From positions 1 through 64,000 of IMG/VR virus record IMGVR_UViG_3300024054_000015: a DNA stretch of 64,000 nt; one strand, written 5' to 3'. Numbering within the stretch: position 1 is the stretch's first letter; each line of letters opens with the position of its first letter. The stretch comes from a virus. The notes beneath the pieces are model-generated. The model made no database searches. It was not told the DNA's origin and worked only from the letters and a program-made list of their open reading frames with translations. Shown piece by piece: positions 49,346 through 57,734 of the stretch. The translations under genes and the position numbers were made by a program.

Positions 49346-49411
49346 GTCCTAGCTGAAAAATTTGTTCAAATAGTTGCAACTCGTGTTCCCACTCTCACTT
49401 AGGAGCAGACA

Positions 49412-50458
49412 ATGCACCTGTCTTACATGAATGTGAACGCCGCTTTCAACGACTTGGTGTGCAAGTTCCACTACAGTGAAATCCCCATAACTGTAGCCCC
49501 TAGTAGGAATGGGGACGTGATCATGGCGACCCAGCCCATGACCATCACCTACCTGAACCCCAAGCAAAGAGTCTTGTTTAACGAGGCTCGGGATTGCAAC
49601 CCATTCTTTCATCTGTTTGAGTCCTTGTGGATACTGGCTGGCAGGGATGACGTCGCTCCTCTGAAGTATTTTGTGTCTACGATTAATGAGTTCTCTGACA
49701 CAGGTTTCACGTTCAATGGTGCCTATGGTCAGAGATTGAGGTACTTCCATAGGATTGATCAGATTAAAGAGGCCATTGCCCAACTGAAGCACAACCCAAA
49801 CTCTAGAAGGGTAGTGCTACAGATGTGGACTCTCTCAGACATGATGAAAGCTGACAACAGACATGGAACCATGTCCAAGGACGTTCCATGCAACACACAT
49901 GCCTACGTCTCTATCAACCCACTTGGCCTAGAACTAACTGTCTGTAACCGAAGCAACGACATGATCTGGGGAATGCTGGGAGCCAATGTCGTACACTTCT
50001 CTTTCCTTCAGGAATACTTGGCGGCTTGTATAGGAGTTCCGGTCAACGTCTACAATCAGTTCACTAACAACCTACACGTTTACCGAAGCAACTGGAAGCC
50101 AGATGAATGGTTGAGTGACCGGACCGAGGATCTGTATAGTATGCCACGCGTCTTGAGAGCAGTGCCCTTAGTAAAAGACGTAGAGAGGTTCAACTACGAG
50201 TGTGCAGAGTTCATAGACCTAAAGGAGGATGGAGTCTATCAGGAACCATTTCTTAACGACGTAGCTGTCTGGGCTTGCTTGGGGTACAGACACCATAAGA
50301 ACCGGGAGTACCCTCGAGCTCTGGAAGCTGTGTCCAGGATAGAGTCTGATGATTGGAGAGTTGCTTGTCGTAGGTGGTTGGAACGAAGGTCAGTAGCTTG
50401 GAGGAAGAAGAATGGAGATGTCGAAAGAGCCGAGAGTTGTGATAACGCTGAGGCTTAG
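49412..50458 (+). CDS. Thymidylate synthase-like dUMP hydroxymethylase
   Basis: 348 aa (TTAGGAGCAGACA before the ATG). ThyA-family core: AFNDLVCKFHYSE, FESLWILAGRDDV, NPNSRRVVLQMW, catalytic DVPCNTHAY (Cys near 158), CNRSNDMIWGMLGANVVHFS and QFTNNLHVY. The DVPCN and WGMLGAN changes from canonical PPCH and LGxPFN fit phage nucleotide hydroxymethylases rather than host ThyA. With the genes at 46346-48906 it points to 5-hydroxymethyluracil-derived DNA. Confidence 0.75.
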   Translation: MHLSYMNVNAAFNDLVCKFHYSEIPITVAPSRNGDVIMATQPMTITYLNPKQRVLFNEARDCNPFFHLFESLWILAGRDDVAPLKYFVSTINEFSDTGFTFNGAYGQRLRYFHRIDQIKEAIAQLKHNPNSRRVVLQMWTLSDMMKADNRHGTMSKDVPCNTHAYVSINPLGLELTVCNRSNDMIWGMLGANVVHFSFLQEYLAACIGVPVNVYNQFTNNLHVYRSNWKPDEWLSDRTEDLYSMPRVLRAVPLVKDVERFNYECAEFIDLKEDGVYQEPFLNDVAVWACLGYRHHKNREYPRALEAVSRIESDDWRVACRRWLERRSVAWRKKNGDVERAESCDNAEA

Positions 50459-50690
50459 TAAGCTCGAGAGGGACAAGTTGATTGACAAGGCTAACAAGAT
50501 GGGCATTAGCCTGAACGAGTACCTGAGGTTTAGATTAGGATTCCCCCTAAATGAAAAGAGTACCAAGATCATCAGCGCTCCAAACCCCTATCTCATCAAC
50601 GAACTTTCCAGATCTATCGCTACCGAACTTGCCAGACAGGAGGCCAGTCCTAACAAAGCAGGACTTTGCCCGCCGGTATCGTTCGGGTGA
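50412..50690 (+). CDS. Ribbon-helix-helix-like small protein
   Basis: 92 aa with GGAGGAAGAAGA before the ATG. N-terminal VVITLRLSKLERDKLIDKAN and GISLNEYLRFRLG fit the strand-helix-helix pattern of Arc/MobC-like proteins. Likely a DNA-binding regulator. It overlaps the gene before and, by 140 nt, the gene after. Confidence 0.55.
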   Translation: MEMSKEPRVVITLRLSKLERDKLIDKANKMGISLNEYLRFRLGFPLNEKSTKIISAPNPYLINELSRSIATELARQEASPNKAGLCPPVSFG

Positions 50691-51174
50691 GTTCGGCAAT
50701 GCCGCCCCTACGTGGGATTGCAGTATCGAGCTACTCCGTTCTGGCTATCTAGATCCAGTACATCTACGCTGTAGGGAGTCTAGTGGAGCAACCTTCTACA
50801 ACCTGGAGCCTTCAGAAGCTCTACGCATGTGGAAGGCAATGCCCTTCCCAGAGATGTACTACTGCTCGGCAATGGCTCCACATGGTAGGGGAACCATCCA
50901 AGGCGAAGTACAGCAAACAGAAAGGGGTTTGTCACTGTTGGCCTTTAGTGCCGACATAACTATGCGGGATGCTATGGCAAGGCGTGGTGTGGAGCTACAT
51001 GGCATCCTTGCCGTCCACTTACTGAAGATGAACATGTGTCCTAAGAGCTATGACTGGCTTCAGTTCCTACTGGAGGCCTATCCACTTCATGTTGTGGAGT
51101 TCACTTGCTTTGATTGTAATTGGGGTACGTTACCTGGATTCAACACCGTCTTTTGGGAGGTCCGCCTGTATTAG
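50551..51174 (+). CDS. Conserved-type phage protein of unknown function
   Basis: 207 aa. The segment PVLTKQDFARRYRSGEFGNA followed by PTWDCSIELLRSGY and VHLRCRESSGATFYNL matches a pattern I recognise from many unrelated phages without known function. The first 40 residues overlap the previous gene and may be overcalled. Three cysteines near the C-terminus (TCFDC). Confidence 0.55.
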   Translation: MKRVPRSSALQTPISSTNFPDLSLPNLPDRRPVLTKQDFARRYRSGEFGNAAPTWDCSIELLRSGYLDPVHLRCRESSGATFYNLEPSEALRMWKAMPFPEMYYCSAMAPHGRGTIQGEVQQTERGLSLLAFSADITMRDAMARRGVELHGILAVHLLKMNMCPKSYDWLQFLLEAYPLHVVEFTCFDCNWGTLPGFNTVFWEVRLY

Positions 51175-51183
51175 GAGTTCTAA

Positions 51184-51729
51184 ATGCCGTTTACACAGAA
51201 AATTTTAGACAGATTCTGGTCCAAGGTAGATAAGAAAGGTCCTATCCATACAGCCTATGGGAAATGTTGGACCTGGAGTAGTGCAATTAACAATAAAGGA
51301 TACGGTGTGTTTAGCCTACGTAGAGGTAGAAATTCCTACTCTCACAGGCTATCTTGGAGGATTCATTATGGTAAGATTCCGGACGGGATGTGTGTACTTC
51401 ACAAGTGCGACAACCCAAGATGTGTAAATCCAAGCCATTTATTTCTTGGATCTCACAAGGACAACACGCAGGACATGATTAGAAAGGGAAGGAGAGGATA
51501 CACTGGAGTATCTGGAGACTCAAATCCTTCCAGGACTCATCCAGAGTGTTTAGCTAGAGGCTCTAGTCATGGAATGGCAAAGCTATCAGAAGGTCAAGTT
51601 TTAGAAATTCTTAAACTTAGAAAGGTTGGGTATACGCAGGCCAGATTAGGAAAGATGTTTGGTGTTAGCAGGGAGCAGATTAAGAATATTGTCAACAATA
51701 AGCAGTGGAGACATGTCGTATGTCAATGA
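51184..51729 (+). CDS. HNH homing-type endonuclease
   Basis: 181 aa. YSHRLSWRIHYGKIPDGM then VLHKCDNPRCVNPSHLFLG is an HNH_3 core; the C-terminal 50 residues are a helix-turn-helix with RLGKMFGVSREQIKNIV. Paralog of 34899-35363 but with a 25-residue insert (GYTGVSGDSNPSRTHP). A/T-richer than its neighbours, consistent with separate mobility. Confidence 0.8.
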   Translation: MPFTQKILDRFWSKVDKKGPIHTAYGKCWTWSSAINNKGYGVFSLRRGRNSYSHRLSWRIHYGKIPDGMCVLHKCDNPRCVNPSHLFLGSHKDNTQDMIRKGRRGYTGVSGDSNPSRTHPECLARGSSHGMAKLSEGQVLEILKLRKVGYTQARLGKMFGVSREQIKNIVNNKQWRHVVCQ

Positions 51730-52337
51730 CTCTAAAAGAGTATCAACAGTTAGCTCTACGAACGGAATGTGATCAAAATCGCAGTCTTAACAACATTGTT
51801 CATCATCAGCCTCCACTTATTACTGTTAGGGCGCTACACAGTGTGATTGGAATGTCTGGAGAAGTAGGTGAATTATCTGGGTCCATAGAGAAATGGATCT
51901 ACTATGGACAACCCTTGGATGTTTTGAATATCAAAGAGGAGATAGGAGACCTACTATGGTATGTGAATCAGTTATGCAGCGTGTTACATCTGGACCTAGG
52001 ACAGATCATGGAGGCCAACATTGCCAAGCTGAGACAACGCTATCCCCAGAAGTTCGAGGAAGTCTTAGCCAAGGAAGAGAACCGCGACCGTGCTGCTGAG
52101 GCGGAGTGTGTAGCCTGTAGCACAGGTGGAAACATGAACTGTTCGGAGGAAGTCACGGAGAGTGGATCCGACTTCATCAAGCATCAAATGCTGAATAAGC
52201 CTAGGACTGCTCTCTGCCCTCATTGTGGTGGGCATCTGAATAGACAGGCTTGTAACAGGGCTGCTGAGGGTGGTAGGTCCGTAGCGTGCCCAGACTGCTT
52301 GAAATCGTTTTCCGTTAAGGAGATCAGATACGCATGA
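51726..52337 (+). CDS. MazG-like pyrophosphatase with zinc ribbon
   Basis: 203 aa; ATG at 51726 overlaps the HNH stop (ATGA). Residues 1-115 are a MazG-like all-alpha fold with GEVGELSGSIEKW and IKEEIGDLLWYVNQL (E-E-E-D). Residues 155-200 are a zinc ribbon (CPHCGG, CPDC). MazG-type enzymes hydrolyse NTPs or ppGpp; the ribbon may add nucleic-acid or partner binding. Confidence 0.7.
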   Translation: MTLKEYQQLALRTECDQNRSLNNIVHHQPPLITVRALHSVIGMSGEVGELSGSIEKWIYYGQPLDVLNIKEEIGDLLWYVNQLCSVLHLDLGQIMEANIAKLRQRYPQKFEEVLAKEENRDRAAEAECVACSTGGNMNCSEEVTESGSDFIKHQMLNKPRTALCPHCGGHLNRQACNRAAEGGRSVACPDCLKSFSVKEIRYA

Positions 52338-53227
52338 CAGAGGATCTGCCAGCAAAGATAAGACCTTTTGTGTTTCATGGACTGACTTTATCAAAGAGAA
52401 ACAACGAGTACGTAGGAGCCTGCCCCTTTTGTGATAAGGAGAAGTTCTCGGTCAACTGTATCACAGGACTCTGGAAGTGTTGGTACTGCGCCACTGGTAG
52501 CGAGAAGGCCGGAGGCAACATTAGCACTTTCATCCAGAAGTTTCATGGGATGTGCATGGAAGCCACTAAGCCCAGCGAGTATTCCAAACTAGCTGAGGAC
52601 CGTAGCTTTGTGGATGGCATGGCTGTAGTGGAATGGCAGTTGGCTCTATCAACCACTACGGGCGATTGGCTAGTCCCAGGGTACAACCATCAGCGAACGC
52701 TGTGTTCCCTGTATCGCTACATCCACCAGAGAGATGGTGGCTATAGGCTGATCCCTACTCCCACACTAGGTCATCACATTCATGGGATGAACTTATGGGT
52801 CAAGAGCAAGCCTGTAGTCTACATCTGTGAAGGGCCTTGGGATGCCATCGCCTTATGGGAATGCTTGATTGCTGCTAAGAACTCTTCCAATGGTCTAGCT
52901 CTCACTGCCAGCAGAGAGTCTAGCCTAGCTTCTCAAGCTAACGTGATAGCTGTTCCTGGATGTGAGGTATTCTACGAGCCGTGGCTATCTCTGTTCGAGG
53001 GCAAGATCGTTAACCTGATGTACGATAGCGATCATCCTCGTAAGCATCCGAATACAGGACACATCACAGAGGGTGCTGGCTACAGAGCCATGAAGAGGAT
53101 CACGGAGTTGTTCTCTAAGTCTAAACATCAACCAGAGGAGTTGAATTACTTATGTTGGGGTCCAGAGGGTTACGATCCCAAGAGAAAGTCTGGGTTCGAC
53201 GTTAGGGACTTCATCGTTAGGGGATAG
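52334..53227 (+). CDS. DnaG-type primase (zinc finger and Toprim)
   Basis: 297 aa. The N-terminal zinc finger is CPFCDKEKFSVN with CWYC; the Toprim domain has VVYICEGPWDAIALWE and a DSD-like NLMYDSDHP. It lacks a helicase domain, which the next gene supplies. Primes lagging-strand synthesis. ATGA-coupled to the MazG gene. Confidence 0.8.
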   Translation: MTEDLPAKIRPFVFHGLTLSKRNNEYVGACPFCDKEKFSVNCITGLWKCWYCATGSEKAGGNISTFIQKFHGMCMEATKPSEYSKLAEDRSFVDGMAVVEWQLALSTTTGDWLVPGYNHQRTLCSLYRYIHQRDGGYRLIPTPTLGHHIHGMNLWVKSKPVVYICEGPWDAIALWECLIAAKNSSNGLALTASRESSLASQANVIAVPGCEVFYEPWLSLFEGKIVNLMYDSDHPRKHPNTGHITEGAGYRAMKRITELFSKSKHQPEELNYLCWGPEGYDPKRKSGFDVRDFIVRG

Positions 53228-53229
53228 AT

Positions 53230-54606
53230 ATGCCGAGATTGCCAGCACTTGAAGAGCCCTTACAGCCTGCCACCCAAACAAGCCCAGCAAGGCCCCTACA
53301 AGCCCGTTTAACGCATTTGCGGGCTTTATTGGGGTTGGTGCAGCCTGTACCGCGCGCGTGGCTTGTAGGGGCTGCTAGGGGCCTTAAAAGCCATGCCACT
53401 AGTTCGGGGGGTGAAGAAACTACCATTAGACTTAAATCCTGCGAGTCGTATCAAGATCTCGTGAAGGCTTGGCGTAAGGCCCTCAAGTGGTCTCCAGGTC
53501 TTGATAACACGTTAGCAGTGATGTTAGCCTCGAGCTTCTCTACACAGTTCGTTGGAGAGCAGTTGTGGCTTAAAGTCATCGGGCCTCCTAGTTGTGGAAA
53601 GACAACCCTAATGGAAGGGTTAGCCACTGCTAGGAAGTGGTATTTGAGTAAAGATACCATACGAGGCTTTCATAGTGGTTGGAAGCGTGAGGACAATGCA
53701 GACGTATCGTTAGCCGATATGGTCAAGGGAATGACATTAGGGACTAAGGATGGCGATACACTCCTCAAGGCTCCCAACCTCAAACAGATACTAGCCGAGG
53801 CTCGAGCTCTCTACGATCGTGTATCCAGAACCAACTACCGCAACGATACCAATCGTGAGTACCAAGGTCATCGCATGACTTGGCACCTAGCAGGCACTAA
53901 CGCTCTTAGGGAGATCGACGACTCAGAGCTTGGTGTAAGGTTTCTGGACGTAGTGGTAATGGATAAGATTGATGACGAGTTCGAGTACGAGGTCTGCTGG
54001 AGGGCTGTCAACCAAGAGATGATCAACATGCGTCATCTCTCTGACGGAAAACCCGAAACGCAGTATCCTGAGGATTTGGCTAATGCAATGGCCCTTTCTG
54101 GAGGATATCTCGACTTCCTCAGGACTAATGCTGTGGAGCTAGCTCGTAGTCTAGAGTTGTCTGATGAAAGCGTCGTTAATCGCTGTATTCAGCTAGGGAT
54201 CTTCACAGCCTTTATGCGTGCTAGATCTGGTGCTAACTCCGAGGAAGCTACTCGTGAGTTTGGCCCTAGACTAACGACACAGTTAGGGCGATTGGCTACA
54301 GGATTAGCCTGTGTCTTCAACAAGCCTAGAGTTGATGATGAGGTCATGCACAAGACTTGGCAAGTCGCTATGCACACATCCAGAGGGCCTACGTTAGAGC
54401 TCGTGAAGGTTCTACACAAGATCCCTCAAGGGATAGAAGTGCGTGGTTTAGCAGCCCTAATGCGTGCTAATGATGACAAGCTGCGCGCGCAGTTAAGATT
54501 CTTGCGAGCTATTGGTGTAGTGGAAACTGATGTGAACTTTAAGCGTTGGCGTATAACTCCCAAGCTATCCAAGCTCTATGAGGCTGTCAATGCCCAGAGA
54601 TCCTAA
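53230..54606 (+). CDS. AAA+ replicative helicase-like ATPase with repeat-derived N-terminus
   Basis: 458 aa. Walker A VIGPPSCGKTTLMEG near residue 120, Walker B-like LDVVVMDKIDDEFEY, and a C-terminal winged-helix-like part (GIEVRGLAALM, FKRWRITPKLSKLY). It follows the primase, the expected partner. Residues 9-58 are encoded by the inverted repeat at 53281-53385 and its flanks, read through in frame without a stop; they are Pro/Ala/Arg-rich and probably disordered. The next in-frame ATG is about 98 codons in, so the repeat must be translated if the ATPase is intact. Confidence 0.7.
   Translation: MPRLPALEEPLQPATQTSPARPLQARLTHLRALLGLVQPVPRAWLVGAARGLKSHATSSGGEETTIRLKSCESYQDLVKAWRKALKWSPGLDNTLAVMLASSFSTQFVGEQLWLKVIGPPSCGKTTLMEGLATARKWYLSKDTIRGFHSGWKREDNADVSLADMVKGMTLGTKDGDTLLKAPNLKQILAEARALYDRVSRTNYRNDTNREYQGHRMTWHLAGTNALREIDDSELGVRFLDVVVMDKIDDEFEYEVCWRAVNQEMINMRHLSDGKPETQYPEDLANAMALSGGYLDFLRTNAVELARSLELSDESVVNRCIQLGIFTAFMRARSGANSEEATREFGPRLTTQLGRLATGLACVFNKPRVDDEVMHKTWQVAMHTSRGPTLELVKVLHKIPQGIEVRGLAALMRANDDKLRAQLRFLRAIGVVETDVNFKRWRITPKLSKLYEAVNAQRS
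53281..53385. repeat. Inverted repeat (CTAG family) inside helicase gene
   Basis: Arms 53281-53304 and 53360-53385 pair, the right arm reading GGCTTGTAGGGGCTGCTAGG and on. An inner hairpin AAGCCCG/CGGGCTT lies at 53300-53326. The stretch 53255-53404 (150 nt) has no GA and no TC, as in the 31448-32086 cassette. It shares arms with 4086-4181 and 19861-19962. Confidence 0.75.
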
Positions 54607-54763
54607 CACTTATGGAGAGGTTCTTAAGGAAAGGCTGAGGAATTGGGCATTTCCTGTTTGCATGGATGCTCTTAGGGAAATAGAGCGCTTAGAACGTCTT
54701 TTAAGAGAGAAAGACAGAGAGATAGAAGAGTTAACCTCTAAGCGCAAGTATATTAGATTGTAA
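54590..54763 (+). CDS. Small coiled-coil protein
   Basis: 57 aa from the ATG at 54590 inside the helicase end (GAGGCTGTCA upstream). Residues 30-50 are a charged heptad helix (REIERLERLLREKDREIEEL). Function unknown. The 80 nt after it contain only a CAAGTG/CACTTG inverted repeat. Confidence 0.5.
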   Translation: MPRDPNTYGEVLKERLRNWAFPVCMDALREIERLERLLREKDREIEELTSKRKYIRL

Positions 54764-54843
54764 TTATATCAAGTGTTTTCGGGCTTGCAAGTGACATTTG
54801 TGCGTGGTAAGTTGCACTTGTGGAGACACCCTGGGAGCAGACT

Positions 54844-55404
54844 ATGAACGGATTGGTGTACGATCTGGAGATTGTCAAGGGTATCCCTTTAGGACATAAA
54901 GAAGAGGGTGTGGAGTACTGTGACGGATGGACAGACTATGCTAACATGGGCATCAGTGTTCTCTGTGCCTACGACTTCGTGAGCAAGTCTTTTAGGGTCT
55001 TCTGTCAGGACAACCTTCAGGAGTTCTTTGAGTTAGCAGCCCAAAGGGATCCATTGATTGGGTTCAACTCTGTAGGATTCGATAACAACGTCCTCTCATG
55101 CTTTGGTACTCTTCCAGAGGGTAAGGACTACTACGATATCCTTCAGGAGATCTATCGCACGGTTGGCAAAAGATTCAAGGGTAGTGGTCTTGATGCTATC
55201 TGTACTCTGAATGGGTTGGGTAGCAAGTCTGGAAATGGTGCTCTAGCTCCTGTGCAATGGCAGAGAGGGCAAATTGGTAGTGTCATTGATTACTGCTTGA
55301 GGGATGTAAGGCTTACGAGGGATCTCTTCGTCCTCAGTCAGAAGGCTATCATCAAGACTCCTAAGGGAAACCTCTCGTTGAGGAAGGTTGATGATGCTGA
55401 TTAA
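54844..55404 (+). CDS. DEDDy 3'-5' exonuclease (DnaQ-like)
   Basis: 186 aa from the ATG at 54844 (GGGAGCAGACT). VYDLEIVKGI carries the D-x-E of Exo I; IGFNSVGFDNNVL is Exo II; YCLRDVRLTRDLF is Exo III (Y-x3-D). A free-standing exonuclease in addition to the one in the polymerase. It may process RNA or DNA ends. Confidence 0.72.
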   Translation: MNGLVYDLEIVKGIPLGHKEEGVEYCDGWTDYANMGISVLCAYDFVSKSFRVFCQDNLQEFFELAAQRDPLIGFNSVGFDNNVLSCFGTLPEGKDYYDILQEIYRTVGKRFKGSGLDAICTLNGLGSKSGNGALAPVQWQRGQIGSVIDYCLRDVRLTRDLFVLSQKAIIKTPKGNLSLRKVDDAD

Positions 55405-55966
55405 CCCTTTCACTGGTCAAGTCTTGAATGCTAATCCAGAGGGGCATAACCAGTATTGGAACCCTAATGGACCTTCTGCAGACTTCTCTCTGCCTCTGAA
55501 GCCCTCTATCTCTCCAGGAAGTCTATCGAGGGGGTTGGCTAAGAGAAGGTCTAGGGAGGCTATTCGCCTTCTTAAAGTTGCCTCTAGAGCTCCTGGCACA
55601 AGTCTTGATAAGTTCATGTCTAAAATGACTGGAGTTGACGCTGATAGCCGAGTGGCTGAGGAAGCTAAGGATCAGCTAGAGAGACTTAGGAGTAGTAGAA
55701 AGCCCTCAAAACACGCTCTGGTTGCTAAGAAGCTCAGGGACATCTACGAAAACGAGGAATTCCTCATGGTTGATGAGGCAGATGCCCTAAAGAGACTCTC
55801 CGGCGCAAATCAGAGAGCAGCAGATGCCTATGCCGTGGCTAAGAAGATTAGATCAAGGAGAAACGCCAGTAGTGGTCAATTCGTGAAGAAGAGTGGTGAT
55901 TTGATTCCAGTTCAACCCTTCAATCAACCTTTCTGGACTCCTCGTGAGTACCCTGAACCTGACTAG
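55394..55966 (+). CDS. Tagged virion-associated protein 1
   Basis: 190 aa. The N-terminal 27 residues carry the tag LINPFTGQVLNANPEGHNQY shared by the proteins at 56871, 57944, 60018 and 61030. The body is basic and helical, ending in a Pro/Phe-rich tail (VQPFNQPFWTPREYPEPD). The start lies inside the exonuclease gene behind GAGGAAGG. Probably packaged in the head; function unknown. Confidence 0.55.
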   Translation: MLINPFTGQVLNANPEGHNQYWNPNGPSADFSLPLKPSISPGSLSRGLAKRRSREAIRLLKVASRAPGTSLDKFMSKMTGVDADSRVAEEAKDQLERLRSSRKPSKHALVAKKLRDIYENEEFLMVDEADALKRLSGANQRAADAYAVAKKIRSRRNASSGQFVKKSGDLIPVQPFNQPFWTPREYPEPD

Positions 55967-55978
55967 TGGAGACCTATC

Positions 55979-56212
55979 ATGACTGAAGGCTGGCAACAAC
56001 GACTCATTGACGAAGCAGAGGACCTCGAGATCAGGATCAAGAAGCTCTCTGAGTTTGCTAACACCGAGGAGTTCAAGAGCCTTGACAGTACTCATCGTGA
56101 TTTCGTGAGGATTCAGCAGTATCACATGGGGTGGTATCTCTGGGCTCTGAAGGCTCGAATCAAGAGACTTTCTGAGCCTGCTCCTCCGGTTATCATTCCG
56201 TTGAATAAATAA
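55979..56212 (+). CDS. Acb2-like cyclic nucleotide sponge candidate
   Basis: 77 aa, TGGAGACCTATC before the ATG. The layout WQQRLIDEAEDLEIRIKKLS, a short EFKSLDSTHRDFV segment and a final long helix to LKARIKRL matches the helical-hairpin pattern of Acb2/Vs.4 proteins, which bind CBASS and Thoeris signalling nucleotides to block host defence. Length is slightly short for the family (about 80-95). Judged by pattern only. Confidence 0.5.
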   Translation: MTEGWQQRLIDEAEDLEIRIKKLSEFANTEEFKSLDSTHRDFVRIQQYHMGWYLWALKARIKRLSEPAPPVIIPLNK

Positions 56213-56218
56213 TGTCTA

Positions 56219-56896
56219 GTGGTGGATGGGACAGAAATGCCATCTGTGATTCTCAAGAAACGTGATCTTGATTCCTTGAATGATATGGAATTGAGATTCG
56301 TCAAGGCTTTGATCGCTGACGATCTTTGGAGACCTGTTCAGGCAGCTAGGACTGTTGGATATAAGAGCCCTTCATTAGCTGCTACGAGGTTGATGAAGAA
56401 GCCCGTAGTAGCAGCAGCCTTAGGAAGAGAACAACGTCGCAGATTAGAACGTCTTCAGTTGAAAGCTGATGAAGTTCTGCACATGCTCGCTACTGGACTC
56501 TTCTTCAATCCACTTTCACTCTTTAAGCCTTCTGCTGATGGAAAGTGGGTCGTAGAGGACTTGGACAAAGTCCCTGCGGAAATAGGACGTTGTGTAGAGG
56601 AAGTCAAGTGTCGTACTGTGGACAGTATGGACGACGATGGGAACGTGACTTCCACAACGTACTTTGAACTGAAGATGATGTCCAAGACGAAGCTCTTAGA
56701 GCTTGCGATGAAACACTGCGGAGTTGACGGCACGCAGAAGATAGAGCATACGGGCAATCTGGGTCTACAGATCGGCCTCAGCAATGGGATCAATGGGCTG
56801 CTGATGGCCATTGAGAACACACGCTCTTCCCAAGTGGTCGATGGTACAGTGTTGGAGAAAGAGGTAACAGATGTTACTAATCAATCCGCTGACTAG
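56219..56896 (+). CDS. terS: Terminase small subunit
   Basis: 225 aa from GTG at 56219; ATG at 56237 is an alternative. The N-terminal helix-turn-helix region (MELRFVKALIADDLW, AARTVGYKSPSLAATRLM) is typical of Terminase_2-type small subunits that bind packaging sites. The C-terminus is acidic. It lies upstream of the large subunit with four small genes between, an unusual separation. Confidence 0.75.
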   Translation: MVDGTEMPSVILKKRDLDSLNDMELRFVKALIADDLWRPVQAARTVGYKSPSLAATRLMKKPVVAAALGREQRRRLERLQLKADEVLHMLATGLFFNPLSLFKPSADGKWVVEDLDKVPAEIGRCVEEVKCRTVDSMDDDGNVTSTTYFELKMMSKTKLLELAMKHCGVDGTQKIEHTGNLGLQIGLSNGINGLLMAIENTRSSQVVDGTVLEKEVTDVTNQSAD

Positions 56897-57344
56897 GCAA
56901 GTTCTAAACCACATGCAAGGAAGGCATGATCAGTCAGGACATGGACAGGAGGCTTTGCCAGACAAGTTCTACAAGAAGAGAAGGGATTCTACTTCCAGTA
57001 GGTTGGCCAAGAGAATCTTTGAGGGACCATTTGACAGTTTTGAAGAGGCTGCTGCTCACTCGTACGTGTTGGATGACCTGGACACTAGGAAGTCTTCCCT
57101 GGATAAAGGCTTTCTGATGGGAGCTCATGGGAAAGCAATCCCTGTCACCAAAGGCTCTTATCTTCAGGAGGATATCACAGGAGGAAATGAGGGAGACATT
57201 CACGACTACAACAAGAGTGGAGATCGTATCCCTATAAGGCATAGGATTGTCCCGGTAAGGAGTGTGGCAAAGCTCCGACCCAAAAGAGTGAACATGATGG
57301 CAGACGTGATAGCAGAACTTAGGCAGAGAAGGGGATTAGACTGA
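56871..57344 (+). CDS. Tagged virion-associated protein 2
   Basis: 157 aa. Tag variant LLINPLTRQVLNHMQGRHDQ; the HDQSGHG piece resembles tags I know from other phage head-associated proteins. The body contains GFLMGAHGKAIPVTKG and a basic C-terminus. Overlaps the terminase small subunit end by 26 nt. Function unknown. Confidence 0.55.
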   Translation: MLLINPLTRQVLNHMQGRHDQSGHGQEALPDKFYKKRRDSTSSRLAKRIFEGPFDSFEEAAAHSYVLDDLDTRKSSLDKGFLMGAHGKAIPVTKGSYLQEDITGGNEGDIHDYNKSGDRIPIRHRIVPVRSVAKLRPKRVNMMADVIAELRQRRGLD

Positions 57345-57733
57345 TGTCCAACGAGATACAGGTAACGATTCAGCTTAGTTGTGCTAAGGGTGAGTTCTAT
57401 CAGCCTGCCCTTGGAACGCCTCAATCAGTAGACCAGAACGGTCTAGGTGGAGGCAATCCAGGGTTCATTAACGTAGGGGCCTCTGAGGAGGACGTTAGCT
57501 TGGGAGACCTTACGACTCCAGGCTATTGCTACATCAAGAACCTTGGCCCTTTGACTGGCACGGCTCAGCCTGTGATCACCTTTGGTCCTAAGAGTGGCGG
57601 AGCTATGGTCGGCTTCTGTAGTCTAAAGACTGGCGAGGAAGCGTGCTTTAGGCTCACGGACACAACTCCCACGCTGCGCATTGTCAGCGATATCGCGAAT
57701 ACAGGCGTGCAGATAGTCATCCTGGAGGATTAG
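57344..57733 (+). CDS. Virion structural protein, beta-rich
   Basis: 129 aa, one-base overlap upstream. Beta-rich with GDLTTPGYCYIKNLGPLTG and CFRLTDTTPTLRIVS, the style of small head or baseplate surface proteins in phages of this kind. No tag. Exact place in the virion unknown. Confidence 0.55.
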   Translation: MSNEIQVTIQLSCAKGEFYQPALGTPQSVDQNGLGGGNPGFINVGASEEDVSLGDLTTPGYCYIKNLGPLTGTAQPVITFGPKSGGAMVGFCSLKTGEEACFRLTDTTPTLRIVSDIANTGVQIVILED

Positions 57734-57734
57734 C

